From Verrucomicrobiota bacterium (lineage in GTDB: Bacteria; Verrucomicrobiota; Verrucomicrobiia; Verrucomicrobiales; V1-33): a DNA stretch of 64,000 nt. Position numbers and translations under genes: made by a program. Shown one piece after another: positions 1 to 7,128 of this stretch (the stretch's first letter is position 1; each line of letters opens with the position of its first letter). Where the stretch lies: NCBI GenBank assembly GCA_003402705.1, contig QQNF01000001.1, forward strand, positions 1 through 64,000, written 5' to 3'. A model generated the notes under the pieces. It did no database searches. It was not told the DNA's origin and saw nothing but the letters and a program-made list of their open reading frames with translations.

Positions 1-368
1 ACTGGTCCGCCGTGGACCTCGACCGGCGCATCATCGAAATGCTGGCCGGTCAGGCGAAGACAGCCTCCCGCCGTGTCATCCCGATCAGCGACAATCTCGC
101 CGCATGGCTGGCTCCTCTCCGCCGCCGCGGCCGGGTCGTTCCGTCCTGCCGCCAGCACCGCGAAATCACTGCCCTCGCGAAATCCCTCGGCATCCCGTGG
201 CCCCGGAACGTCCTGCGCCACTCATTCATTTCCTACCGCATCGCCATCGTGAAGAGCGCCGATCAGGTCGCCCTCGAAGCCGGCAATTCCCCCGCCATCA
301 TCTTCCGGCACTACCGGGAGCTGACCACGGAGGAGACGGCGAGGGAATGGTTTGGGATTGGGTCATAA
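1..368 (+). CDS. Tyrosine recombinase (phage-type integrase), C-terminal part
   Basis: The reading frame is open to the left edge, so only the C-terminal 121 or so residues are visible. It contains the box-II arginine in the segment NVLRHSFISY and the nucleophilic tyrosine in FRHYREL, followed by a short tail ending at TAA (366-368). In many integrases the first box-II residue is His; here it is Asn. The enzyme family carries out site-specific DNA strand exchange. Its specificity cannot be read from this fragment. An IS66 copy sits directly after the stop codon, and the stop itself lies inside the duplicated target, so the insertion did not break the gene. Confidence 0.85.
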   Translation, partial: WSAVDLDRRIIEMLAGQAKTASRRVIPISDNLAAWLAPLRRRGRVVPSCRQHREITALAKSLGIPWPRNVLRHSFISYRIAIVKSADQVALEAGNSPAIIFRHYRELTTEETAREWFGIGS

Positions 369-372
369 AGAA
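365..372. repeat. IS66 target site duplication, left copy
   Basis: The 8-mer ataaagaa directly precedes the left IS end and is repeated exactly at 3016-3023. An 8-bp duplication is the usual length for IS66 elements. It overlaps the TAA stop of the upstream integrase. Confidence 0.93.
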
Positions 373-385
373 GTAAGCGTCACGC
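373..385 (+). repeat. IS66 left terminal inverted repeat
   Basis: gtaagcgtcacgc matches the reverse complement of 3003-3015 over all 13 bases. Beyond that the two ends are only patchily similar. Confidence 0.9.
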
Positions 386-432
386 GGGCGACCTCTATTC
401 AAGAGATAGCGTAAATGTCATAGGTATTCCAT

Positions 433-909
433 ATGACATCTATGAACGCGGAATCAGTGATCTTGAAAACGGACCGCCAAGGGCGGGTGCGTACGCCCCT
501 GGCCCAACGTGAGGCTTTGCTGGATGCTTTTGAGTGCAGCGGACTCGCGGGGATCAAATTCGCCGCCCTGCACGGGGTGAAGTATCCCAGTTTTGCCAAT
601 TGGGTGCAGCAGCGCAAACGTCGTCGATCAATGACAGCGGCGTCTACCGGACCGGAGAGTGGTGTCGGCGAGGTCGCTGGGCCCGGCGGATCTTCGTTGC
701 GATGGTGGGAAGGGGTCGTCGATCACGGAGCCGGACAGACAAACAGGGCGGCGGGAGCCAGGTGCGGACTGCAGCTGCATCTGCCGGGTGGCGTGCGGAT
801 GGAAATCACCGCTGCCGACCACGTGAGTTGGGCGGCTCAGTTGCTGAAGCTGCTCGCCCCGGGTGTCCGGCCTGACAGTGAAAACATGCAGCCACTGCGC
901 TCATGCTGA
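433..909 (+). CDS. tnpA: IS66 accessory protein TnpA
   Basis: A 158-residue protein. Its N-terminal half resembles the helix-turn-helix part of IS66 TnpA proteins (segment QREALLDAFECSGLAGIKFA followed by KYPSFANWVQ). The basic run QRKRRR follows. The C-terminal LQLHLPGGVRMEI segment is also typical of the family. A second ATG at 442 is an equally plausible start. The stop overlaps the tnpB start by 7 bases, which suggests translational coupling. TnpA is required for transposition in studied IS66 elements, but its exact role is not settled. Confidence 0.88.
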   Translation: MTSMNAESVILKTDRQGRVRTPLAQREALLDAFECSGLAGIKFAALHGVKYPSFANWVQQRKRRRSMTAASTGPESGVGEVAGPGGSSLRWWEGVVDHGAGQTNRAAGARCGLQLHLPGGVRMEITAADHVSWAAQLLKLLAPGVRPDSENMQPLRSC

Positions 910-1256
910 GCTTCACGGGCAGTCTCAAGGTGTTTGTGGCCATTGAGGCCTGCGACATGCGGCGAGGCCACAACGGTCTGCTGGCGCTGGTCGGTGAGAA
1001 GCTCAAGGAGGACATCCGCAGTGGAGCACTTTTTGTGTTCACCAACAAATCGCGCCGCCTCCTGAAGGTGCTCTACTGGGATGGAACCGGCCTCTGGTTG
1101 TTATGCAAAAGGCTGGAAAAGGGAACATTCTCGTGGCCCCGCACCGCAGAGTCCGGAGCCTCGAAACTGAAGCTCACGCCGGAAGCCTTTGCGATGCTTA
1201 CCGACGGAATCGATCTGCGCGACGGAGTCCGGCGGGCGTGGTATGAACGGGAATGA
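903..1256 (+). CDS. tnpB: IS66 Orf2-like protein TnpB
   Basis: A 117-residue protein of the family's usual length. It shows the hallmark TnpB pattern: CDMRRGHNGLLALV near the N terminus, the core FVFTNKSRRLLKVLYWDGTG, then LLCKRLEKGTF and a final LRDGVRRAWY. It overlaps the end of tnpA and lies 106 bp upstream of tnpC. TnpB is an accessory protein needed for IS66 transposition and has no known enzymatic activity. The frame is intact. Confidence 0.95.
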   Translation: MLSFTGSLKVFVAIEACDMRRGHNGLLALVGEKLKEDIRSGALFVFTNKSRRLLKVLYWDGTGLWLLCKRLEKGTFSWPRTAESGASKLKLTPEAFAMLTDGIDLRDGVRRAWYERE

Positions 1257-1362
1257 ATCGGTGGTCATACGCTGACTCTCCATCAGCCCGTCGCCAGCGG
1301 AACCTGGTAATTATAGCAATTGTTTGCTGGCACTCCGCAGGCATATGTGATACCTGTTATTC

Positions 1363-2955
1363 ATGACTCCACTCGAAGCCGAACTGACCGCTGCTCTCGC
1401 CGAGAGCCAGCGGCAGGTAGCGGAGTTCAGGCAGGAGAACGAACTCCTCAGGCGGAAGATCGATGCGCTTGTGAAAAGGATTTTCGGGACCAGGAGCGAG
1501 AAGATGGATCCCGCCCAACTGGAACTCTTCATGGCCGGAACCGATCCCGCCGAAGGCACTTCGTCCGCCGCCACAGGTGATTCTCTGAAGAAATCTCCGG
1601 CGGTGGCTCCCCCGGCGTCCCGTCCTAAACCAGACCGTCGGCCGCGCCTTCCGGAGCACCTTCCGATTGTCGAGGAGATCGTCGATCCGGATGTTGTCCT
1701 GGCCAACCCTGCCGGGTTCCGTTTCGTCAGTCAGGTTGTCACCGAACAGCTCGACTTTGTGCGTGGTCACTTCCTGCGGCGTCATATCATCCGGCGCAAA
1801 TTCGCCCCCATCGGCAATCCTGAAGCGGCCCCGATCATTGCGCCGCTCTCGATCCTCCAGGAGCGCTGCATCGCCGCCCCCGGTCTGCTCGCCGGCATCA
1901 TCACCGGCAAGTACTGCGATGCCCTGCCGCTCTTCCGCCAGGAAAAGATCTTCAAGACCCGGCACGGCATCTGCCTTCCCCGCCAGACCATGGCACGCTG
2001 GATGTCCATGACGGCCTTCTGGTTCACCGGAATCTACAAGGAGATCAGAAAGGGGGTGTTAGCCGACGGTTATGTCGAGTGCGATGAGACGGTCATAAAG
2101 TACCTCGACCCCGGTCATGGGAAAACCCGGCAGGGATACCTCTGGGTGCTGCACCGACCCGGGGGCGACACCGTATTCCACTGGTTTACCAGCCGGGCAG
2201 CCACGTGCCTTGAAGCCATCTTCCCAGCCGATTGGACCGGCACCATCGGCTGCGACCGCTACTCTGCCTACAATAGCTATGCCGTTGCGCGCAATGCAGC
2301 CGCGTATGGCCCCGGCTTCGCGATTGATCTGGCTTCCTGCCTTGCCCATATCCGGCGGGAGTTCGTCGATTCCATAGCCGAAGCCCCGATCCGGGCCGGA
2401 TGGATCATCCGGCAGATGGCCCACCTCTACCAGCTTGAGGAAACGCTCCGGAATAACAAATCGAGTCCAGTCCTGCGCGGGGCTGCCCGGGCGGTCGTGG
2501 CCGGCCCCATCCTGCGGCGTCTGGAGAAAGCCATTTTTCTGTTCATCGCCAGTGGCAGACACCTTCCCCAGAGCGGATTTGGCAAGGCCCTTCAGTACGC
2601 CAGCAACGCCATTGGCGGAATGAAGTCCTACCTGAACGACGGCCGGGTCGAAATCGACAACAATCTTGTCGAGAACGAGATCCGGGGCACCGCCATCGGC
2701 AAAAAGAACTTCCTGTTTTTCGGCTCCGGCGAAGCTGGAGACCACAGCGCCATCATCTACACGATCGTCACCACCGCACGGCGCCGCGGGATAGACCCGG
2801 AAGCCTACCTGGCCGACGTCATCCGCCGCCTCCCTTCCACGCCCGCCACGCAGATGCATACTCTCACCCCTGCCGCGTGGGCTGCCGAGCAAAAGGCCAA
2901 GCCCGCCGCCGCCCCAGCCGCGGCCGCCCCCGTGCACACCAGTTCCGCTGCCTGA
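1363..2955 (+). CDS. tnpC: IS66 transposase TnpC (DDE)
   Basis: A 530-residue transposase. Residues 1-45 form a leucine-rich coiled coil, followed by RIFGTRSEK, a common IS66 motif. The catalytic DDE triad is visible as D241 in VECDET, D298 in GCDRYSAY and probably E437 in NLVENEIRG. The C terminus is an Ala/Pro-rich low-complexity tail of about 25 residues. The frame is full length and the key residues are present, so the enzyme may be active. It ends 60 bp before the right inverted end of the element. Confidence 0.96.
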   Translation: MTPLEAELTAALAESQRQVAEFRQENELLRRKIDALVKRIFGTRSEKMDPAQLELFMAGTDPAEGTSSAATGDSLKKSPAVAPPASRPKPDRRPRLPEHLPIVEEIVDPDVVLANPAGFRFVSQVVTEQLDFVRGHFLRRHIIRRKFAPIGNPEAAPIIAPLSILQERCIAAPGLLAGIITGKYCDALPLFRQEKIFKTRHGICLPRQTMARWMSMTAFWFTGIYKEIRKGVLADGYVECDETVIKYLDPGHGKTRQGYLWVLHRPGGDTVFHWFTSRAATCLEAIFPADWTGTIGCDRYSAYNSYAVARNAAAYGPGFAIDLASCLAHIRREFVDSIAEAPIRAGWIIRQMAHLYQLEETLRNNKSSPVLRGAARAVVAGPILRRLEKAIFLFIASGRHLPQSGFGKALQYASNAIGGMKSYLNDGRVEIDNNLVENEIRGTAIGKKNFLFFGSGEAGDHSAIIYTIVTTARRRGIDPEAYLADVIRRLPSTPATQMHTLTPAAWAAEQKAKPAAAPAAAAPVHTSSAA

Positions 2956-3002
2956 TTAGCAGCTCCGCAGCCTGAATCAGTCCCTCCCGCTAAAGGCACT
3001 TG

Positions 3003-3015
3003 GCGTGACGCTTAC
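3003..3015 (-). repeat. IS66 right terminal inverted repeat
   Basis: gcgtgacgcttac is the exact reverse complement of the left end at 373-385 and marks the right border of the element. Confidence 0.9.
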
Positions 3016-3023
3016 ATAAAGAA
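3016..3023. repeat. IS66 target site duplication, right copy
   Basis: ataaagaa immediately follows the right inverted end and is identical to 365-372. Confidence 0.93.
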
Positions 3024-3219
3024 GCACGCGAGCAATTCTGAAAGTCCGGAGCCGATCCATCATCGCCCCATCGAACATTCATGATAGATTCCAAGGAAAA
3101 AACAGCAACATTCGACGGCAGAGACGCCGTCACCGAACCGAGGTTGATGGTGGACCACGATGCCTCTGGAACGCGATTCCCTACAGTCATCCCCCACTCG
3201 GCCCGATGCCCTGCCCAGC

Positions 3220-3597
3220 TCAGCGACGCTGGGTTGAGGGCGTCGAACCAGGTGCTCTTGGTGACTCTGCCATGAACAGTATGCGAAGTGTGCCAGCAGT
3301 TTCACGAACCGTTGTCATTGCCGAATGAGACACTATTTCCTCTGGCGCCCAGCATCCATCGATATCCTTCAATAATGATCTAAGATATCGAGCCAGCTGA
3401 CAAAGAGTGGTTGAATACTTTTTGTCTAACAACCCGGAGTCTAATTCACGTCCAAGTCCAGAGTCATTGAACAGTCCACAAACCGCTTCGATGAACGAAG
3501 CATGTTCTCCTTCGACCCCACCCGACCAAAGCAAATTCTGGTAGTCGGGGTCAGCCGACAACTCCTTCAAAACATCTATTATAAGTTCAACATTCAT
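3220..3597 (-). CDS. Hypothetical protein, probable immunity protein for the RHS toxin
   Basis: A 125-residue acidic protein with no domain I recognise. Its start codon overlaps the stop of the RHS tip gene by 4 bases (ATGA type), the normal layout of polymorphic toxin and immunity pairs. The DNA is more AT-rich than the surroundings, also common for immunity genes. The last 15 residues are Pro/Ser/Arg-rich and look unlike the rest, so the 3' end may have been altered. The immunity function is inferred from position only. The 196 bp between this gene and the IS66 end show no convincing feature. Confidence 0.6.
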   Translation of the reverse strand: MNVELIIDVLKELSADPDYQNLLWSGGVEGEHASFIEAVCGLFNDSGLGRELDSGLLDKKYSTTLCQLARYLRSLLKDIDGCWAPEEIVSHSAMTTVRETAGTLRILFMAESPRAPGSTPSTQRR

Positions 3598-4907
3598 TGT
3601 ATTCGAAATATGAATTTATTAAGTGGTATGTGAGCATCATCATCTTTTCGCCCGCCACCGGGCAAGGTTGAGGGTGTTCCATCCTGACGCAGGTAAGTTC
3701 CGGCCGCGTTTTGTTGTCGAACATATGGAGCCTGGGAGTTTGGGTACTTACTGCCGGGTTCCCCCTGCATGACACGAACGTTCTCGTTTGGCTTTGCAGG
3801 ATTTGTGTACTGAACACCGCCAGGCTTATCAGTCCCCGTAATATCCCAAGTTTCGGGAAGGCCTAATGGACGAACTCGCGTTCCTGGAGCTGGTCTCACT
3901 CCATTAGTCTCGATTCCCGAACCTTTATATTGTGCCCTTGCGGCTTGGTGCAGTGCCCGGCATTCGGCTTCGATCATTTGGCTTTGCACCTTCGCAAACT
4001 CAGTGCGCATCCACTGCGTATGCTCCCTGACTGACGAAGCTGTCGCGGGCGGCCCAATCGTTGGACCGATGATTCTCTTCATTTCCCGGATCATCTGATC
4101 CCGTTGGGTTTTCGGACAGCAGGAATTTGTGTCTCGCCTAAATACATCAATAACCTTTTCTAAATACGAACGGGTGATTGCCTGCCCGATATTGGCAGCT
4201 TCAAGTGCTTGAGCATTAGCGACGGGTCCACCCCTAGGCGGCCTCCCGGTACGAGGCGAAAGCCCATCAATATCAAAATCATTCACCGCATCATTCCCCA
4301 CCATCCCATAAAGATTCACCCCGCCAGCTTCCCCAATCGGATCCCTGTTCAGCCACCGCCCCGCGCCCGGGTCGTAGAAGCGATAGCCGTAGTAGTTGAA
4401 CCCACTGTCCACATCCCGCAGCTTCGAGCTGTAGTGGAACGGCAGCAGATCCGCCCACGGACGGCTCGCAGGAAGTCCGGGCGGCTGGTTCTCGGTCGGC
4501 GTGTTCAGGCCCCATGCCCGCACCTCGCGCCCGAACGCGTCGTATTCATAACTCGCCACCAGCTGGCCCGTCACATTGCCCTTGGTTGACTTGAACTGAT
4601 AGTAATGCCGCACATTCCCCATGTGGTCGGCGAGTGGAACATGCACTTCCGCGCCACCGGTACCGTACGAGTAACTCTGCACCGCCCCCGTCTGTAGCCA
4701 TGCCACGCCCACGACTCCACCGGCACGCATCCAGTCGCTCCGGGCATACAGACTGCTCCCCACATCCGGACGCCACACGCACGACCACTTCCGGCTGTGG
4801 AATGTGCCATTGGTATTGAGCTTCGCGATCATGATGAGCTTCCAGCCGTCCCACTGATACCCCTCAACCTCGGGCTGATCAACCCCGCGTGTCACCTTCC
4901 GTTCCAC
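3594..4907 (-). CDS. RHS-repeat protein, C-terminal toxin tip (5'-truncated)
   Basis: A 437-residue frame starting at a GTG that is very likely not a natural start: it begins in the middle of an RHS region just after an inserted element. Residues 85-210 hold YD-repeat sequence and the conserved RHS core (GFNYYGYRFYDPGAGRWLNR, then LYGMVGND). After the core comes a variable tip of about 220 residues ending in PNSQAPYVRQ and DDDAHIPLNKF. Tips like this act as toxins against neighbouring cells when delivered, but I cannot assign the activity. The gene downstream is probably the cognate immunity gene. Without the large N-terminal shell this copy is an orphan tip or pseudogene. Confidence 0.8.
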   Translation of the reverse strand: MERKVTRGVDQPEVEGYQWDGWKLIMIAKLNTNGTFHSRKWSCVWRPDVGSSLYARSDWMRAGGVVGVAWLQTGAVQSYSYGTGGAEVHVPLADHMGNVRHYYQFKSTKGNVTGQLVASYEYDAFGREVRAWGLNTPTENQPPGLPASRPWADLLPFHYSSKLRDVDSGFNYYGYRFYDPGAGRWLNRDPIGEAGGVNLYGMVGNDAVNDFDIDGLSPRTGRPPRGGPVANAQALEAANIGQAITRSYLEKVIDVFRRDTNSCCPKTQRDQMIREMKRIIGPTIGPPATASSVREHTQWMRTEFAKVQSQMIEAECRALHQAARAQYKGSGIETNGVRPAPGTRVRPLGLPETWDITGTDKPGGVQYTNPAKPNENVRVMQGEPGSKYPNSQAPYVRQQNAAGTYLRQDGTPSTLPGGGRKDDDAHIPLNKFIFRIQ

Positions 4908-4909
4908 TG

Positions 4910-5133
4910 GGAGCCTGCTGAAAAACCCGGACCGTTAGCGCGGCGAGCCATTTTCCCTCACGGCAAGGCGCGACGAGGGAGAAGGTTAGCACCTTCGACT
5001 GAGGAGCAACGAAGCCCTGTGGGAAAAGGGCCGCCGCCCGCAGGGGACTCCCTCCAATCCAACCGGCGCAGCCGCATGCTTCCACCCCAAGCTCTCTCCT
5101 TCCGCTGACAGTCCCGGTTTTTCAGCAGGCTCC
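4910..5133. mobile_element. MITE-like non-coding element (224 bp) inside an RHS gene
   Basis: The ends are near-perfect inverted repeats: ggagcctgctgaaaaacc at 4910-4927 is matched on the other strand by 5116-5133, and weaker pairing continues to about 35 bp. The interior has no gene. A TG dinucleotide flanks both sides (4908-4909 and 5134-5135). Removing the element plus one TG rejoins the RHS frame exactly, reading DGLWRS then VERKVTRG. The end sequence resembles those of several transposase-encoding IS elements, so it is probably mobilised in trans. Confidence 0.85.
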
Positions 5134-5220
5134 TGACCGCCAGAGACCGTCGTATTTGAACTCAATCGTCGCCGCTGGAAGCTCGTTGGCGGGAATCCCC
5201 TGCGAATTTGCGGCCACAGT
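5134..5220 (-). pseudogene. RHS gene remnant upstream of the MITE-like element
   Basis: Read on the minus strand this stretch encodes about 29 residues, including TVAANSQGIPANELP and IEFKYDGLWR, typical of the YD repeats just before the RHS core. It is in frame with the tip at 3594-4907 once the 224-bp element is removed. Beyond about 5220 the sequence becomes a dispersed repeat, so the rest of the RHS shell gene is missing. Confidence 0.75.
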
Positions 5221-5270
5221 CATCCTGCCTGTGACCCCAATGCCAAAGATCATGAAATCAGCCGCAGCTC
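5221..5270. repeat. Dispersed repeat, copy similar to 47667-47720
   Basis: Roughly 50 bases, containing gcctgtgacc, then aatgcc, agatc and cagccgcag, match 47667-47720 closely by eye. The second copy begins with a cacaggca/tgcctgtg hairpin and leads into a REP-like block. Here the REP-like part is absent. Confidence 0.6.
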
Positions 5271-5318
5271 CAGGCTTTCAACTCGCTGCCGCTGCCTGAC
5301 TTGCAGAACAATTACTCA

Positions 5319-5339
5319 GCAAGGCCGTCTCAGCCTTGC
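5319..5339 (-). terminator. Hairpin downstream of the HTH gene, possible terminator
   Basis: gcaaggc and gccttgc form a 7-bp stem with a 7-base loop, about 40 bp beyond the stop of the minus-strand HTH gene. There is no clear T-run, so a terminator role is only plausible. Confidence 0.35.
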
Positions 5340-5380
5340 CTCCTCCCTAGCCAACCATCCTCAACCACCACACCCACCCC

Positions 5381-5860
5381 TCACGACGCCCCGCGCTTCC
5401 GCTTCCCGCCACCACCCTCATTCGGATCCACCAGACACCGCGCCAATGCCACCAGCGCCTCCCGCACATGACCCCGGCTCTCCGCAGCCTGCAGCAAACG
5501 ATGCACATCCGCTCGCTCCGCATGCGTCCACCGCCACAGCAAATCATCCAGCCCAGACCGCGCCCCACTGTCCCGACCCTTCGTCCCCTGCGGCTCCTCC
5601 CACGCCAGCCGCGCCACATCCCCCAACCGCAACTCCATCCACGCCCGCAACAGCACCTTCACTTCCTCCCCGCTGATCTTCCCCTGCAACGCCTCCACCA
5701 CTCTCCTCATACTGTCCCCATCAGGAAAATCTCGCCCATGCCGCCAACCAGAAATACTCGTCGGCTTCACCCCAATCGCCTCGGCAAGCGCATTCCCGTT
5801 CATTCCAGATTTATGCATCAGCTCATCAAGGAGCAGCGCGAAAGCAGATGGTAACATCAT
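5381..5860 (-). CDS. XRE-type helix-turn-helix protein
   Basis: A 159-residue protein. Residues 5-60 form a Cro/C1-type helix-turn-helix: MNGNALAEAIGVKPTSISGW is the HTH pair, followed by a RHGRDFPDGDS turn. Residues 60-145 are helical, rich in Arg and Glu, and match no family I know. The C terminus is basic (GGGGKRKRGAS). It diverges from the polysaccharide locus with 163 bp between the start codons, so it could regulate that locus, itself or the RHS region. The target is unknown. Confidence 0.75.
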   Translation of the reverse strand: MMLPSAFALLLDELMHKSGMNGNALAEAIGVKPTSISGWRHGRDFPDGDSMRRVVEALQGKISGEEVKVLLRAWMELRLGDVARLAWEEPQGTKGRDSGARSGLDDLLWRWTHAERADVHRLLQAAESRGHVREALVALARCLVDPNEGGGGKRKRGAS

Positions 5861-5975
5861 AACTAGACAACCCTTCAGTCAATCCCCTACGCGCGCAACC
5901 GCCCAATCTCTACCCCTCACCCCCTCGTTTCTTTCTACCCATCATCCCACCCACCCACCCCAGATCGTCCAAATT

Positions 5976-5993
5976 GTTCAAATTTTCTTGAAC
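5976..5993. promoter_or_regulatory. Inverted repeat upstream of the polysaccharide locus, candidate operator
   Basis: gttcaa and ttgaac form a perfect 6+6 inverted repeat with a 6-base spacer (GTTCAAATTTTCTTGAAC). It lies 30 bp before the chosen start of the GbsR/MarR-like gene, in an AT-rich patch within a GC-rich region. MarR-type regulators bind sites of this kind and often repress themselves. Function is inferred. Confidence 0.45.
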
Positions 5994-6023
5994 TCTGCGC
6001 CGCCCGCCCCCACAATTCCCCCC

Positions 6024-6539
6024 ATGCCCACGGCGCACCCCAGCTCCCCAGAACCCCTCCCAGCTCCGCCTCAGCTCTCCACCATGGAAACCGCCGTCAT
6101 CGACGTCTTCGTCTCCGCCGTCAAACTCATCGGCCTCCCCAAATCCATCGGCGAAATCTACGGCCTCCTCTTCAGCTCCCCTCTCCCCCTCACCCTCGAC
6201 GCCCTCGTCCTCCGCCTCTCCATCAGCAAAGGCTCCGCCAGCCAGGGCCTCAAAGTCCTCCGCAGCGTCGGTGCCGTCCGCCCAGTCTACGTCGCCGGCG
6301 ACCGCCGCGACCACTACGCCGCAGAAACCGAACTCAAAAAACTCGTCGCCGGCTTCATCCGCGAAGAACTCCAGCCTCACCTCGACAGCGGCTCCGAACG
6401 GCTCGCCCACCTCCGCCAGCTCCTCGCCTGTTCCCACCCGGACGACTCCGGCTTCCTCGCCTCCCGCATCAGCAAACTCGGCCAGTGGCACACCCGCAGC
6501 AAATCCGTCCTGCCTCTCCTCACCGGCCTCCTCGACTGA
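6024..6539 (+). CDS. GbsR/MarR-type winged-helix transcriptional regulator
   Basis: A 171-residue protein from ATG 6024. Earlier TTG 5988 lies inside the candidate operator, and a later ATG at 6084 is also possible. After a Pro-rich leader, residues 20-110 form a winged helix: GLPKSIGEIYGLLF, then LTLDALVLRLSISKGSASQG as the recognition region, and a wing around GDRRDHY. This resembles the GbsR subgroup. It is the first gene of the polysaccharide locus and is followed 13 bp later by a NusG-like gene, so it probably controls initiation while its neighbour controls elongation. Confidence 0.8.
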   Translation: MPTAHPSSPEPLPAPPQLSTMETAVIDVFVSAVKLIGLPKSIGEIYGLLFSSPLPLTLDALVLRLSISKGSASQGLKVLRSVGAVRPVYVAGDRRDHYAAETELKKLVAGFIREELQPHLDSGSERLAHLRQLLACSHPDDSGFLASRISKLGQWHTRSKSVLPLLTGLLD

Positions 6540-6552
6540 TCCCCTCCCGACC

Positions 6553-7092
6553 ATGCCCGCTGACAATTCCATGGACGCCCTCAAATGGCGCTGCGTTAGA
6601 GGCAAACCCAAGGCCGAACACCTCGCCGCCCGCCAGCTCGTTGCCTCAGGCTTCGAAGCCTTCTGCCCCCGTCTCCGCCACCAGAAAAAAACCGTCCGCG
6701 GCCTCGTCTGGTACGTCGAAGCCCTCTTCCCTGGCTACCTCTTCGCCCGCTTCTCCCCAGCCTCCCTCCGCCACGTCGCCGCCACTCCCTTCGTCTCCCA
6801 GGTCCTCTCCTTCATGGAAGACTTCGGTGCCGTCCCCGACTCCGTCATCACAGACCTCCGCTCCGCCGTCGACGCCGACGACTCCATCACCGTACCCATG
6901 GAAATCGAAGTCGGCGAAGAAGTCGACGTCGTCGCCGGCGCCCTCCGCGGCCAGCAGGCCATCGTCACCAGAGTCCTCCCAGGCGCTCAACGCGTCCGCG
7001 TCCTCCTCGAATTCCTCGGCAATCAGCACGAGGTCGAAATCTCCATCCTCTCCCTCCTCAGCGCACGCAATCCGCGCGCCGAAGTCTTCTGA
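6553..7092 (+). CDS. NusG-like transcription antiterminator (UpxY/RfaH type)
   Basis: A 179-residue protein. Residues 10-110 match the NusG N-terminal domain (WRCVRGKPKAEHLAARQL near the start, then ALFPGYLFARF). A KOW-like C-terminal domain follows around residues 120-160 (VGEEVDVVAGALRGQQAIV). Such paralogues load onto RNA polymerase and allow it to read through long surface polysaccharide operons. Its place as second gene of a roughly 25-kb unidirectional locus fits that role. Confidence 0.87.
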   Translation: MPADNSMDALKWRCVRGKPKAEHLAARQLVASGFEAFCPRLRHQKKTVRGLVWYVEALFPGYLFARFSPASLRHVAATPFVSQVLSFMEDFGAVPDSVITDLRSAVDADDSITVPMEIEVGEEVDVVAGALRGQQAIVTRVLPGAQRVRVLLEFLGNQHEVEISILSLLSARNPRAEVF

Positions 7093-7128
7093 ACCACCTC
7101 CCATGCAGCCTCGGCTCACCTCCCCCTG

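Larger units (their letters stand above)
373..3015 (+). mobile_element. Complete IS66-family insertion sequence (2643 bp)
   Basis: The element is bounded by 13-bp inverted ends (gtaagcgtcacgc at 373-385 and its complement at 3003-3015) and by perfect 8-bp target duplications. It encodes the three typical IS66 proteins TnpA, TnpB and TnpC in order on one strand, all with full-length frames. Intact ends, intact frames and an exact duplication suggest a fairly recent and possibly still active insertion. The element separates the integrase from an RHS toxin/immunity region. Confidence 0.95.

Noticed and set aside
2059-2937. Minus-strand frame inside the IS66 transposase
   Set aside because: Lies antisense to an intact transposase with a DDE triad; no known protein.
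3081-3275. 64-codon plus-strand frame between IS66 and the immunity gene
   Set aside because: No coding style, motif or partner; overlaps the end of the minus-strand gene.
4905-4907. GTG as a natural start for the RHS tip
   Set aside because: It falls in the middle of a YD repeat directly after the inserted element.
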